Positions 42,789 to 53,115 are shown, counted from the stretch's first letter. The stretch is DNA of 64,000 nt from Aneurinibacillus sp. REN35 (GCF_041379945.2 NZ_JBFTXJ020000002.1:62001-126000); one strand, 5' to 3'. Numbers and translations are program-made. Notes: generated from the letters alone by a model not told the origin.

Positions 42789-44282
42789 ATGGCAAAGCTG
42801 TTAATTGCCGATCGAGATCATAATGAACGAACAGGAATGGGATGGCTAGTCAATTCGTACGGCATCCCGTTCGAGCAGGTATTGATGGCTGGAACTATGC
42901 TTGAAGTATTTCAGATTCTAGAATCAAACATGCCGGATGTGATCTGTATCGAGCTTGATATGATTCCAAGAGATGCATGGGATGATTTCAAAGAACGCAT
43001 TCGCCAGTTTAGGCATACGATTATAGTTACAACAGCGGAGGCTACGTTTGAGCGGGCGATGCAGGGGATTGAACTGCATGCCTATGACCTATGGGTGAAG
43101 CCGCATTCCCCGGACAGCATTCGACGCGTGCTAGCACGATGCTGTAAGGTTGCCTCCTCTCCTCAGCAGGGGCTTGAGATTATAGAAAATGGCGTCGCGT
43201 CCTCTGCACCTTCCTACCATTCGCTGTTTTTGCCCCAGAAGTCGACAGCAGATCACTGCTGGCTGCTGCTTCTACAGCTAGAAGAGACTGAGGCTCAGCC
43301 GCGATTGCTTAGTTTTTTGCAGCATTATCCATTTTATACTCCTCCGGTGCTATTGCCGCTCAGTGATATGATCGTCTCGATTTTTACTCGTGAGCCGCAG
43401 CATTCCCTGCTGTCCCTAAAAAAAATGGGCAATCGCCTGCTGCAGGATTGGGAGGAGAAACATATGCAGCCACTGTCGCTTGTCATCTATGATACGAATG
43501 ATGCGTCACTTTCCTTACGTCAGAAATACCAATACGCCAGGCAGGCGCTTGATATTCGTTTTTTCAAAGGGTATCGGCAAGTTTCTGTTATTGAGGATCA
43601 GATGGACTGGCAGATTATTGATCCATTCTTAACCCCAGCCGAACAAAGAGAATGGATCGATATGTTGGGTGAGGCTGACCGAGAGAAGCTGAAGCAGTGG
43701 ATGTACAAGGAGTTTTTGCATAAGGAAGAGCCGTATCCGGAGCCGGGGCTTCTGCGGACGCGGCTAACCAGTATTCTCGCGCAGGTTCGGCGTTTTATGA
43801 AGTCGTATTACTTAGATCAGGGCAGGCTTGAGGAGCGATATCATCAAGTATTTGAAATTATTCTTTATACCCCGATTCTATACCGCATTGTGCAGGAATT
43901 TCTATTGTTTTTATATGAAGTATTAGATACGGCAAATAACCGGCAAGATCATTCGCGTGCGGATTTGATTGAACAGGCGCTTCGCTATATTGAAGAGAAT
44001 TATCATAACCCCCATCTGCGGCTTGAAGATGTGGCGGCGTATGTTGATCGCAGTCCGGCCTATTTTAGCTCTCTTCTAACAAAAAGGCATGGACATTCCT
44101 TTCGTCAGCTTTTGGCATCGGTTCGGATTAAGGAAGCCCAGCGGCTGCTTTTGGACACCAAGATGACTGTCCAGGAGGTTTCAGAAAAGACCGGATTTAT
44201 CAATGCGAACTATTTTAGCAAGATATTCAAAGAAAAAACGGGTTGTACCCCTCGAATATTTAGAGATCGAAAGAAAGTATAA
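42789..44282 (+). CDS. Receiver-like / AraC-type transcriptional regulator
   Basis: Regulator of about 497 residues. The N-terminal ~120 residues follow a response-regulator fold (LLIADRDHNERTG...) with an Asp in DRDH, but the phospho-acceptor strand reads CIELDM and the usual Lys is in VKPHSP; phosphorylation is likely but not certain. A long unassigned middle follows, and the C-terminal AraC double helix-turn-helix (RLEDVAAYVDRSPAYFSSL ... EVSEKTGFINANYFSKIF). ATG 42789 follows GGAGGAG by six bases. Its position 160 bp before hutU suggests control of histidine use. No kinase is nearby. Confidence 0.85.
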   Translation: MAKLLIADRDHNERTGMGWLVNSYGIPFEQVLMAGTMLEVFQILESNMPDVICIELDMIPRDAWDDFKERIRQFRHTIIVTTAEATFERAMQGIELHAYDLWVKPHSPDSIRRVLARCCKVASSPQQGLEIIENGVASSAPSYHSLFLPQKSTADHCWLLLLQLEETEAQPRLLSFLQHYPFYTPPVLLPLSDMIVSIFTREPQHSLLSLKKMGNRLLQDWEEKHMQPLSLVIYDTNDASLSLRQKYQYARQALDIRFFKGYRQVSVIEDQMDWQIIDPFLTPAEQREWIDMLGEADREKLKQWMYKEFLHKEEPYPEPGLLRTRLTSILAQVRRFMKSYYLDQGRLEERYHQVFEIILYTPILYRIVQEFLLFLYEVLDTANNRQDHSRADLIEQALRYIEENYHNPHLRLEDVAAYVDRSPAYFSSLLTKRHGHSFRQLLASVRIKEAQRLLLDTKMTVQEVSEKTGFINANYFSKIFKEKTGCTPRIFRDRKKV

Positions 44283-44312
44283 AAATATAAAAAAAATATA
44301 CTTTCTAAATGG

Positions 44313-44337
44313 AAGCGCTATCAAAGCGCTTTTTTTG
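44313..44337 (+). terminator. Rho-independent terminator
   Basis: AAGCGCT-ATCAA-AGCGCTT then T-run (44330-44336). It ends the regulator gene, so hutU has its own promoter, which I could not pinpoint in 44338-44440. Confidence 0.8.
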
Positions 44338-44440
44338 TCTAAAAAAATGTGAAGAATTCGAAAAACTCCCCCCTATTTTTATCTTCTGTATTTTTTTACA
44401 CTTTGTGTAGATAAAAAACTCATAAGTGGGTGAAAAAATA

Positions 44441-46102
44441 ATGACAAAGCAAACGGGAAGAATGATTGAACATTATACAGGCTCACAGCTTCACACAAAA
44501 GGATGGATTCAGGAGGCCGCATTGCGCATGCTGCTGAATAATCTGCATGAGGATGTGGCGGAGCATCCGCAGAATCTGGTCGTATATGGGGGCATTGGTA
44601 AAGCAGCTCGCAACTGGGAGTGCTTCGATGCTATTGTTGAGACGTTGAAAAACCTGGAGAATGATGAAACGCTTTTGATTCAATCCGGAAAGCCGGTCGC
44701 TGTATTTAAATCCCATACGGATGCACCACGTGTGTTAATTGCCAACTCCAATCTTGTGCCTGCATGGGCGAACTGGGATCACTTCCATGAGCTGGACAAA
44801 AAAGGGTTGATGATGTATGGACAAATGACGGCGGGAAGCTGGATTTATATCGGCAGCCAGGGCATTGTCCAAGGAACATATGAGACATTTGCAGAATGCG
44901 GTCGTCAACATTTCAACGGAACGCTGGAAGGAACGATCACCGTCACGGCAGGTCTTGGCGGCATGGGTGGCGCACAGCCGCTTGCGGTTTCCTTATGCGG
45001 CGGGGTCAGCATTAACATCGAAGTGGACCCGACGCGCATTCAGCGCAGGCTCGATACGCGCTACCTTGATGTCATGACAGAGGATCTTGACGAAGCGATT
45101 GCGATGGCACTGAAGGCCAAAGAAGAGAAGAAAGGTATCTCTATCGGTTTGCTTGGCCATGCAGAAGATGTGCTCAACCGCATGCTTGCCAAAGGTTTCA
45201 TCCCGGATGTGCTGACTGATCAGACATCGGCGCATGACCCGCTGAACGGGTATGTTCCGACGGGAATGAGCTTAGAAGCAGCAGCAGCGCTTCGCAACCA
45301 GGACCCGAAAGCGTATGAAGCACAGTCCAAAGCAAGCATTGCCGGTCATGTACGTGCCATGCTGAACATGCAGGAGCAGGGTGCCGTTACATTCGATTAC
45401 GGCAACAACATTCGTCAGGTAGCCAAAAACGAAGGGGTAGAGAACGCGTTCAATTTCCCCGGTTTTGTGCCGGCATACATTCGTCCACAGTTCTGCGAAG
45501 GAAAAGGGCCTTTCCGCTGGGTAGCGCTTTCGGGTGATCCGGAGGATATCTATAAAACAGATGAAGTCATTCTACGCGAATTCAGCTACAACACCCATCT
45601 GTGCAATTGGATCAAGATGGCGCGGGAACGCATTCAATTTCAGGGATTGCCGGCTCGTATCTGCTGGTTAGGTTATGGGGAGCGTGCGAAGTTCGGCAGA
45701 ATTATTAACGAGATGGTAGCATCCGGTGAATTGAAGGCACCTATTGTCATTGGACGTGATCATCTGGATTCTGGTTCGGTTGCATCGCCAAATCGAGAGA
45801 CGGAAGCGATGCAGGATGGAAGCGATGCGGTATCGGATTGGCCGATTCTTAATGCGCTCATCAACGGTGTCGGTGGGGCTAGTTGGGTATCTGTCCACCA
45901 TGGCGGCGGCGTTGGCATGGGATATTCCCTGCATGCCGGAATGGTCATTGTAGCAGACGGAACACCGGAAGCCGCGAAGCGTCTGGAGCGCGTTCTTACA
46001 ACAGATCCGGGCATGGGCGTGGTGCGCCACGCAGACGCAGGCTACGACCTTGCGATTCAGACAGCAAAAGAAAAGGGCATCCATATCCCGATGCTGAAGT
46101 AG
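44441..46102 (+). CDS. hutU: Urocanate hydratase
   Basis: Second enzyme of histidine degradation: urocanate to imidazolone-propanoate, with NAD as electrophilic cofactor. About 553 residues, family length. [12 protein letters not shown] and [21 protein letters not shown] form the NAD site; the active-site region [15 protein letters not shown] has the conserved Cys; the C-terminal [11 protein letters not shown]...HAGMV is intact. ATG 44441 lies behind AGTGGGTGA. First gene of hutU-hutI-hutG-transporter. HutH (histidine ammonia-lyase) is not in this window. Confidence 0.97.
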   Translation: MTKQTGRMIEHYTGSQLHTKGWIQEAALRMLLNNLHEDVAEHPQNLVVYGGIGKAARNWECFDAIVETLKNLENDETLLIQSGKPVAVFKSHTDAPRVLIANSNLVPAWANWDHFHELDKKGLMMYGQMTAGSWIYIGSQGIVQGTYETFAECGRQHFNGTLEGTITVTAGLGGMGGAQPLAVSLCGGVSINIEVDPTRIQRRLDTRYLDVMTEDLDEAIAMALKAKEEKKGISIGLLGHAEDVLNRMLAKGFIPDVLTDQTSAHDPLNGYVPTGMSLEAAAALRNQDPKAYEAQSKASIAGHVRAMLNMQEQGAVTFDYGNNIRQVAKNEGVENAFNFPGFVPAYIRPQFCEGKGPFRWVALSGDPEDIYKTDEVILREFSYNTHLCNWIKMARERIQFQGLPARICWLGYGERAKFGRIINEMVASGELKAPIVIGRDHLDSGSVASPNRETEAMQDGSDAVSDWPILNALINGVGGASWVSVHHGGGVGMGYSLHAGMVIVADGTPEAAKRLERVLTTDPGMGVVRHADAGYDLAIQTAKEKGIHIPMLK

Positions 46103-46112
46103 GAGGCTGATT

Positions 46113-47417
46113 ATGAATAAGAAACCAGTATGTATCCGCAACGCCAGCCAACTCGTTACGCTCGCAGGCAGCTCTGATGCACCGTTAACCGGAAAAAAAA
46201 TGAACGAGTTGCACATCATTGAAAGCGGCAGTCTCTGGATCGAAAACGGAATCATTGCGCATGTCGGAAAAGATGAAGAGGTAGCCCAACGATATAAAGA
46301 ACGGCTTGCAGAAGCAGAGATCATTGATGCAACCAATAAGCTTGTCACACCCGGTCTCGTAGACCCGCATACCCATCTTGTGTATGCGGGCAGCCGTGAG
46401 AACGAATTCAATATGCGGCTTCAAGGCGCTACGTATATGGAGATTATGAATAACGGTGGCGGCATCCATGCCACTACCTCCGCGACGAAAGAAGCAAGCC
46501 ACGAAGTGCTATTTGAAGAAGGACGAAAGCGCCTGGATCAATTTTTGCTTCATGGGGTTACGACGATTGAAGCGAAGAGTGGTTACGGTCTAACGCTTGA
46601 GGCCGAAATCAAGCAGTTGGAAGTGGCGGGCCAACTTCATACACAACATCCGATTGATATTGTTCGGACATTTATGGGGGCTCACGCGGTACCTGCGGAA
46701 TATAAAGCCGATCCGGATGCATTTGTTGACGTAGTGATCCAGGAGATGATTCCTGAGGTGGCGCGTCGAGGACTTGCTGAGTTTAATGACGTATTCTGTG
46801 AGCGGGGAGTATTCACACCGGAACAATCCAAGCGTATTCTAGAAGCCGGATTGGAGTATGGTCTGCTGCCAAAAATTCATGCCGATGAAATCGAACCGTA
46901 TGAAGGAGCAGAACTAGCGGCTTCGATTGGCGCAGTATCGGCTGACCATCTGCTGCGCGCATCGGATAAAGGCATTGCCATGATGGCGGAAGCGGGTGTC
47001 ATCGCGGTACTGCTGCCGGGTACAGCTTTCTTCCTGATGGCAGAATCGGCAAACGGCCGCAAAATGATTGATGCAGGTGTGCCGGTGGCGCTATCCACGG
47101 ACTGTAATCCGGGTTCTTCGCCGACCGTATCGGTACCGCTGATTATGAATCTTGGCTGCCTGAAGATGGGTATGACGCCGTCAGAGGTGCTGGTTGCGGC
47201 CACCATCAATGCCGCGCACGCAATTAAACGCGGCAAAGAAATCGGCAGTCTGGAAAAAGGAAAAAAGGCAGATGTGACGATTTTCGATGTGCCGAATTAT
47301 ATGCAGCTTCAATATCGCTATGGTGTTAATCATGCGCATACGGTACTCAAAGAAGGCATAACTGTCGTAGATGGGGGGAGAGTAGTGTGCAGCACAGCTA
47401 CCCGTATCCCCAACTAA
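46113..47417 (+). CDS. hutI: Imidazolonepropionase
   Basis: Third enzyme of histidine degradation, opening the imidazolone ring to N-formimino-glutamate. Zn/Fe amidohydrolase of 434 residues: DPHTHLVYAGSRENEF (metal His pair), IEAKSGYGLTLE, KIHADEI, SADHL and STDCNPGS (metal Asp). GTAGGAGG lies just before ATG 46113, ten bases after hutU. It overlaps hutG by 31 bases. Confidence 0.97.
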   Translation: MNKKPVCIRNASQLVTLAGSSDAPLTGKKMNELHIIESGSLWIENGIIAHVGKDEEVAQRYKERLAEAEIIDATNKLVTPGLVDPHTHLVYAGSRENEFNMRLQGATYMEIMNNGGGIHATTSATKEASHEVLFEEGRKRLDQFLLHGVTTIEAKSGYGLTLEAEIKQLEVAGQLHTQHPIDIVRTFMGAHAVPAEYKADPDAFVDVVIQEMIPEVARRGLAEFNDVFCERGVFTPEQSKRILEAGLEYGLLPKIHADEIEPYEGAELAASIGAVSADHLLRASDKGIAMMAEAGVIAVLLPGTAFFLMAESANGRKMIDAGVPVALSTDCNPGSSPTVSVPLIMNLGCLKMGMTPSEVLVAATINAAHAIKRGKEIGSLEKGKKADVTIFDVPNYMQLQYRYGVNHAHTVLKEGITVVDGGRVVCSTATRIPN

Positions 47418-48406
47418 AGCCCCCGACATTTTCCTGGGATCAGAGTATGCGAAGCGAAGAGCCGAAAGTTCATGAATGGATTGAAACCATTCGTTCCGAG
47501 GGGGGAGAAGAGATGCCTTGGGACTGCTATGATGCGGTCATCCTCGGCGTCCCCCTATCCCGCTCTTCGATTTCAGCATCTGCAGCCAGTGAAAATCCGG
47601 ATGCTATGCGACGTGCGTGGAAGTATTTTACCACCTACAATCTGGATCATGATGAAGATTTATCCGACCTGCGTATCGTCGACCTAGGCGATGTTCGTCA
47701 GCATGTAACGAGTATTGAGACATGTCATACGAATATTCGACAGGCGATGGCCAGCATGCGAACCTATCATCCACATGCCCTGCCTATTACAATGGGCGGC
47801 GACCATTCCATTACAGCAATGCTCGTAAAAGGATGGAAGGATGTACATCGTGATGAGCGGGTAGGTATTCTGCAGTTGGATACGCACTTTGATCTGCGAG
47901 ATCTATCCGATAACGGGCCGAGCAACGGTACACCAATCCGCAATTTGATTGAAAGCGGGGTAATCAAAGGAGAGGATGTGCACAATATCGGCCTGCATGG
48001 TTTCTTTAATGCTCGCTCCTTGAAAGTGTATGCCGATGAGGTCAAGTTAAATTATACGACGCTGACCCAGGCTCGCAAAAAAGGGGTGGAAGCGACCGTA
48101 CGCGAGGCGATTGCAGCGTTGAGCGCTAAAGTGGATACGATTTATCTAACCGTTGATATGGATGTTCTTGACAGCAGCTACGGTCCGGGCGTGCCGGCAT
48201 CTACACCGGGCGGCATGCGCAGTGACGAGTTGTTTGATGCTGTATACACAGCGGGAACGCATCCAAAGGTGAAAGCGATGGACATTGTATGCCTCGATCC
48301 ATATAAAGACAGGGGGGAAGCAACGGTAAAAACGGCCGTTCATGTGATGCTCTCCTTCTTGACCGGTTTTGCGCAGCGGAAACGTACACAGCTTCGCAGC
48401 GAATAA
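47387..48406 (+). CDS. hutG: Formimidoylglutamase
   Basis: Arginase-family Mn enzyme (339 residues) hydrolysing N-formimino-glutamate to glutamate and formamide. The manganese ligands are in TMGGDHSIT, QLDTHFDLRD and TVDMDVLDSSYGPG. It starts at GTG 47387 behind GGGGGGAG, inside the end of hutI. Hydrolysis here makes the pathway independent of tetrahydrofolate. Confidence 0.95.
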   Translation: MQHSYPYPQLKPPTFSWDQSMRSEEPKVHEWIETIRSEGGEEMPWDCYDAVILGVPLSRSSISASAASENPDAMRRAWKYFTTYNLDHDEDLSDLRIVDLGDVRQHVTSIETCHTNIRQAMASMRTYHPHALPITMGGDHSITAMLVKGWKDVHRDERVGILQLDTHFDLRDLSDNGPSNGTPIRNLIESGVIKGEDVHNIGLHGFFNARSLKVYADEVKLNYTTLTQARKKGVEATVREAIAALSAKVDTIYLTVDMDVLDSSYGPGVPASTPGGMRSDELFDAVYTAGTHPKVKAMDIVCLDPYKDRGEATVKTAVHVMLSFLTGFAQRKRTQLRSE

Positions 48407-48419
48407 GGGGGAATACGTG

Positions 48420-49760
48420 ATGAGTAAAGAGCAGATGAATCTTGCAGCGTCTGAGATTGGACCTATTCAGACGAATGCGAGAGGGAATGCGTACAAATTT
48501 TTCATCTTTAGCTTTCTTGGCATCTTTGCTTTTTTTGTCCCCATCACCATAGGCGGGAAATCAACGATTATTCTCGATCATATCGTCAATGCCATCAAAG
48601 CAGGCGTACCGTCTCTTCTGCCGTTTTATGCTTTGCTGGTGATTTTCATAGGCTGTCTGTATCCATTTGTAAGCAGGACATGGAACAAGGATAAAATCAG
48701 CATTGTCTTTTCCTTTTTTAAAGTGATTGGCTTTTTTGTCGCGGTCATGCTGGTGTTTAACATCGGACCGGCATGGCTGTTCGAGAAGGATATGGGGCCG
48801 TTTCTCTTAGATAAGCTTGTCATCCCGGTTGGTTTATTGGTTCCGATCGGTTCTGTATTCTTAGCTCTGCTTACAGGATACGGCCTATTGGAATTTATCG
48901 GTGTGCTTGTTCGTCCGATTATGCGGCCGATCTGGAAGACGCCAGGGCGTTCAGCGGTCGATGCGGTCGCCTCATTCGTGGGCAGTTATTCGATTGGTCT
49001 TTTGATTACAAATCGTGTTTTTAAGGAAGGAAAGTACACGATAAAAGAAGCGTGCATTATTGCCACTGGATTTTCTACTGTATCTACACCCTTCATGATT
49101 GTAGTGGCTAAGACGCTTGATATTATGCCATATTGGAACCTGTATTTTTGGACGACGCTCGTCATTACCTTTATTGTCACTGCCATTACGGTACGCATTC
49201 GCCCGCTCAGCAGAAAGAGCGATACGTACTATACGGAGGAAGGCGACCCAGAGCCGGAATATACATCAGGTCTGATCAAATCTGCCTGGAGTGAAGCAAT
49301 GAAAGCATCGAATGTAGCGCCGGGTTTATTTAGCAATGTGGCACAAAATTTTAAAGATGGTTTCATCATGACGATGGGGATTCTGCCATCGATTATGTCG
49401 GTCGGCCTGCTTGGTCTTGTGCTGGCAAAATATACGCCGCTGTTCGATATCATTGGTTATGCATTCTATCCATTCACCTGGCTGATGCAGATACCTGAGC
49501 CGATGCTTACGGCGAAAGCGCTCTCGGTCGGGATTGCTGAGATGTTCTTGCCGTCCCTTGTCGTAGCGAGTGCGCCGCTGGTAACCAAGTTCGTTATCGC
49601 TATCGTCTCGGTTTCATCTGTTCTGTTCTTCTCGGCATCCATTCCATGTATTCTATCAACCGAGATTCCAATTAGCATTCCACAGTTGGTTATCGTATGG
49701 TTCCAGCGCACGTTGCTTACCTTCCTGCTGGTGACCCCTGTTGCTTTCCTGCTGCTTTGA
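48420..49760 (+). CDS. YjiH-family membrane protein, putative histidine/urocanate transporter
   Basis: Polytopic membrane protein (about 446 residues, 10-11 helices) with two Gate/nucleoside-recognition-like halves, YjiH family. ATG 48420 (or GTG 48417) follows AAGGGGGAA; the frame open upstream lies in hutG. It is the last gene of the hut unit, so uptake of histidine or urocanate is likely by context. Biochemical proof for the family is thin, so transport is inference. Confidence 0.8.
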   Translation: MSKEQMNLAASEIGPIQTNARGNAYKFFIFSFLGIFAFFVPITIGGKSTIILDHIVNAIKAGVPSLLPFYALLVIFIGCLYPFVSRTWNKDKISIVFSFFKVIGFFVAVMLVFNIGPAWLFEKDMGPFLLDKLVIPVGLLVPIGSVFLALLTGYGLLEFIGVLVRPIMRPIWKTPGRSAVDAVASFVGSYSIGLLITNRVFKEGKYTIKEACIIATGFSTVSTPFMIVVAKTLDIMPYWNLYFWTTLVITFIVTAITVRIRPLSRKSDTYYTEEGDPEPEYTSGLIKSAWSEAMKASNVAPGLFSNVAQNFKDGFIMTMGILPSIMSVGLLGLVLAKYTPLFDIIGYAFYPFTWLMQIPEPMLTAKALSVGIAEMFLPSLVVASAPLVTKFVIAIVSVSSVLFFSASIPCILSTEIPISIPQLVIVWFQRTLLTFLLVTPVAFLLL

Positions 49761-49784
49761 CATATTCATAGCAAGTAAACAAGT

Positions 49785-49819
49785 AATGAGCGGCTGCCTT
49801 TTTAGGTAGCTGCTCATTT
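49785..49819 (+). terminator. Rho-independent terminator of the hut operon
   Basis: ATGAGCGGCTGCCT pairs with AGGTAGCTGCTCAT around a short T loop, then TTTG. It ends the hut unit. Confidence 0.75.
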
Positions 49820-49938
49820 GCATGTGAGTAGGAACGAAAATAGGGCGGGGATTTAGGTATCTTCTACCGCATGTCGAATCCCCTTTCCTGAACCGCTTCA
49901 TATACTGGTACTACGACCGTAAGGGAGGAGGTATATTT

Positions 49939-50985
49939 ATGGCAAAACGATATCTCATCCACGTAAAAGCGGACATGAATCAAGCGCGCGAAGTATGTTT
50001 AAAACAAAAAGGTGTTCAAGTATTACACTGTCTGAAGCATTTTCCCTTTATTGTGGCTACCATGGAGAACAGCAAGATTTTGCGTCATCATCCGGCTTTT
50101 TCTTTGGTTGAGGAAGATATGAGAATTCGAATTCACCGCGCGGAGCCTTCAACCCATAATCAACCTGCTTCCCATGTGCCATGGAATATTCAAGCGGTTC
50201 ATGCGCCCGCTGTCTGGCCTAAGAGCAAAGGCGAGGGGATTCGTATAGGCGTATTAGATACCGGTATCGCTTACTCTCATAAGGCGCTTCGCAGTCATAT
50301 CGCCGGTGGGTACAATATCATCGCAGATAACCAAAATTTCATGGATGATAATGGACATGGAACCCATGTATCAGGCATTATTGCCGCGAACAAATCAGGC
50401 GGCCTGTATGGTGTATCGCCAGGGGCAGCATTATACGGGATCAAGGTTATGGATCGGGACGGTATGGGGAATATGAGCGATATCATCAAAGGGATTGAGT
50501 GGGCGATTGATAACCGGATGCAGGTGTTGAATATGAGCATCGGGAGTAATACGTATAACGCCGCCTTGGCGTATGCAACCAGAATGGCGCAGCAGAAAGG
50601 GATCATTTTAGTTGCTTCCGCAGGAAACGACGGAGAACGCGGCGGCACGGTTGATTATCCTGCCCGCTTTCCCTGGGTCATCTCGGTTGGGGCAGTGGAC
50701 CGTGACATGAAGCGCGCCTCGTTTTCTAGCACGGGAAGCGGGGTTGATCTGATGGCACCTGGAGTGGACATACGGAGTGCATGGAAGGGCGGGGGATATA
50801 AGATAGAAAGCGGTACGTCAATGGCAGCTCCACATGTAAGCGGAGGAGTCGCTCTAATGCTTGGCCGTAACTTTAGCAGAAGCGATAAGAGTGCACCGAG
50901 AAATATTGTGCAGTTAAGCAAACGGCTTGGACCGCGAAGAGAGTATGGGCACGGTGTTCTCGACCTTTCACTTCTTGCAAAGTAA
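49939..50985 (+). CDS. S8-family subtilisin-like serine protease without signal peptide
   Basis: Subtilase of 348 residues. Residues 1-70 resemble an I9 propeptide (RYLIHVKADMNQAREVC...FSLVEEDMRI); the catalytic domain carries Asp in GVLDTGIAYSH, His in GHGTHVSGI, the oxyanion Asn in ASAGNDG and Ser in SGTSMAAPH. There is no signal peptide: the chain begins directly with the propeptide. The enzyme is thus likely intracellular, released by lysis, or exported in an unusual way. AGGGAGGAGG precedes the ATG. Confidence 0.92.
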   Translation: MAKRYLIHVKADMNQAREVCLKQKGVQVLHCLKHFPFIVATMENSKILRHHPAFSLVEEDMRIRIHRAEPSTHNQPASHVPWNIQAVHAPAVWPKSKGEGIRIGVLDTGIAYSHKALRSHIAGGYNIIADNQNFMDDNGHGTHVSGIIAANKSGGLYGVSPGAALYGIKVMDRDGMGNMSDIIKGIEWAIDNRMQVLNMSIGSNTYNAALAYATRMAQQKGIILVASAGNDGERGGTVDYPARFPWVISVGAVDRDMKRASFSSTGSGVDLMAPGVDIRSAWKGGGYKIESGTSMAAPHVSGGVALMLGRNFSRSDKSAPRNIVQLSKRLGPRREYGHGVLDLSLLAK

Positions 50986-51028
50986 TCATCTCCCCTTCAT
51001 TGCTGCAGGCAGCAGCGAAAGGGAGATG
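50986..51028. terminator. Bidirectional terminator
   Basis: TCATCTCCCCTTC pairs with GAAAGGGAGATGA with inner GCTGC/GCAGC. It separates the convergent protease and MATE genes. Confidence 0.7.
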
Positions 51029-51045
51029 ATGAGGGAGTGGATGCT

Positions 51046-52410
51046 TTATTGATTGCTAGAAGAGCGGGTGGCCGTAAGAAAAATAAATGCGCAGCCAAGT
51101 GTTAGCATATCAGCTAGCGGGATAGCAAAGAAAATGGAAAAGGCTGGATCGATTTGCGGTAGATGAAACATATCAAAAATAATAGGAATGACAATCACAA
51201 GTGGTATAAGAATAATCACCTGCCGCAATAGACTAAGTAGTATGGCTCCCCCCTCTTTTCCTGTCACTTGGAGTATGGTCATTACAGTGTATGTGATGCC
51301 AAGCAGAGGAAAGGTGAAGAAAATTACCTGTACCACATTCACTGCTGATTCCAATAGAGACGGATTTGAAGTAAATAAATAAAGGAGAGGTTTCTCGAAG
51401 AGATAGATCATTGCCGTAACAGCGATCCCATAAACAAGACAGGCGCTTATCGTCTTTCGTACCGTGCTCTTTTTCTTTGTCTCCTCGTTTTTTCCATCAA
51501 AATATGCCAGAATCGTTTGCACTCCTTGGGTCATTCCAATCACGGGCATGAGCATAAGCATGTACAGTTTATTGGCGATATTCCAGGTGCTGATATAGGG
51601 AGCGCCGCCCGTAGTGATAAGCTGGTAGTTGATGGTAAAAGCGGACATGCCTGCGATGATTTGAATGATGGTTTGGGCCAATCCTATTTTGAACAGTGTA
51701 TAGGAAAACAAAAGGTGCTCGGAAAGAGAAAATGTACGCGATGTAAACCACCTTTTCTTTTTATAAAGATATATTAGTGAAAGAAGGGCGCAAAGCAATT
51801 CGCTTATCAGCGTACCCAGTGCAATGCCTGTCATGCCAAGCTGAAGGCCAAAGGTCAATATGGTGTTGCCAATAATATTAATAACAACAGACAGGAGAAT
51901 AATCGCTGTCTCTGCTTGTGGATGTCCAAATGCACGAATGCTGCTCGTTAGTGTGTACCCTAGCGAGCTAAAAACGTTGCTGATCAGTATAATCTGTAGA
52001 TAATCGGAAGCAAGCGTATACGTATCTCCTACCGCACCCAAAAATAGGAGCAAAGGGTCCATGAATAAGAATGTGACCAAGGAGGTGCATAGGCTAACTA
52101 CTACTGTCATGGTAAAGCCAATCGTAAAATACGTCTGGACGCCAACATCATCTCCCCGGCCTAAGCACTTTGAAATCATAATGGCGGTAGAAGCCGCAAA
52201 AAGTGTTTGAAGTGCAACAAATATTGCTAATAACGGTGATAATAATCCGAGGGCAGCCAATGCCGCCTCGCTTTTATTGTCTAAATGCCCCGCAAAGGAA
52301 GTATCGATGACTGAGGTTAATGTCTCGATGATGAGCGAGGCGATGGCAGGTAAGGAAAAGCTAACAAGCAAGCGGTTGATCGAATATTTCTCATAGATGG
52401 TTGTAGTCAT
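51046..52410 (-). CDS. MATE-family efflux transporter
   Basis: Membrane protein of 454 residues with 12 predicted helices, exporting cationic or organic compounds in exchange for Na+ or H+. The N-terminal SLPAIASLIIETLTSVIDTSFAGH is typical; two homologous six-helix halves are visible. TGGAGGGATAAATCA precedes the ATG. It lies 51 bp downstream of a helix-turn-helix regulator on the same strand, which probably controls it. Confidence 0.92.
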   Translation of the reverse strand: MTTTIYEKYSINRLLVSFSLPAIASLIIETLTSVIDTSFAGHLDNKSEAALAALGLLSPLLAIFVALQTLFAASTAIMISKCLGRGDDVGVQTYFTIGFTMTVVVSLCTSLVTFLFMDPLLLFLGAVGDTYTLASDYLQIILISNVFSSLGYTLTSSIRAFGHPQAETAIILLSVVINIIGNTILTFGLQLGMTGIALGTLISELLCALLSLIYLYKKKRWFTSRTFSLSEHLLFSYTLFKIGLAQTIIQIIAGMSAFTINYQLITTGGAPYISTWNIANKLYMLMLMPVIGMTQGVQTILAYFDGKNEETKKKSTVRKTISACLVYGIAVTAMIYLFEKPLLYLFTSNPSLLESAVNVVQVIFFTFPLLGITYTVMTILQVTGKEGGAILLSLLRQVIILIPLVIVIPIIFDMFHLPQIDPAFSIFFAIPLADMLTLGCAFIFLTATRSSSNQ

Positions 52411-52461
52411 TGATTTATCCCTCCATAAAAAATATAGCAGTCAAACTGGACACGGAATGTC

Positions 52462-53115
52462 TTATTTGACTGCTACATTTTTGTTTTTTTTATAGGGGAT
52501 AAAGTCTCGCACAAATTCTATTTCTGTTATCTGAGACAAAGCAATATGCGCGATTTTTATCAATACGTATTTTTTCTCAAAAGCATATAAATATAATCCG
52601 TCAGACCGTAATACGTAGCTAATGGGGGCGATGAGGAGCTGCTCGTTACCAACCTGGACGCTAAGATAATATTCTTCATCCAAACAATGATTGATGTCTT
52701 GACAAATCCGATGGTTCATATCGATTTCTTCATCAAGTAGATCGACAATAAAGTATTCCTTGGCATCATGCACAAACAAATGGATGATGTCAGGAGCAAT
52801 CAGGGACAATTTATTAATAATATGATACCCTTGCTTATTCGCTGACATGCTATCGTAGAGAGATAAGGATAAGATGATTCGTTGCAGATCTTCATTGCTA
52901 AAAAAGCTTCTTGATAACTTGTAATGCTCATCAATAAATATGCCGCCTTGATTTCCTTGCTTGCAAGTAATGGGGATGCCCATTACAGATAATTTGTCGA
53001 TATCTCTTTGAATGGTTTTTATACTTACTTCAAAGGTGGATGCAAGTTCGGCATGCGTGGTCTTCTTTACTTTAAGCAGATACAGTAATATTTCAAGCTG
53101 ACGATTTTCTCCCAT
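52462..53115 (-). CDS. Helix-turn-helix/WYL-like transcriptional regulator
   Basis: Regulator of 217 residues: N-terminal HTH_11/DeoR-type helix (KTTHAELASTFEVSIKTIQRDIDKLSVMGIPI) and a C-terminal ligand-sensing region with YVLRSDGLYLYAF in place of the WYL core, so WYL-like but degenerate. AAGAGGATG precedes the ATG. Upstream of and co-directional with the MATE pump, a likely regulator-effector pair. Confidence 0.85.
   Translation of the reverse strand: MGENRQLEILLYLLKVKKTTHAELASTFEVSIKTIQRDIDKLSVMGIPITCKQGNQGGIFIDEHYKLSRSFFSNEDLQRIILSLSLYDSMSANKQGYHIINKLSLIAPDIIHLFVHDAKEYFIVDLLDEEIDMNHRICQDINHCLDEEYYLSVQVGNEQLLIAPISYVLRSDGLYLYAFEKKYVLIKIAHIALSQITEIEFVRDFIPYKKNKNVAVK

Noticed and set aside
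44338-44440. hutU promoter
   Set aside because: Several AT-rich hexamers exist, but none has acceptable -35/-10 pairing, so no call was made.
45668-46411. 247-codon minus-strand frame opposite hutU/hutI
   Set aside because: Antisense shadow of two unmistakable genes; no ribosome binding site and no recognisable domain.
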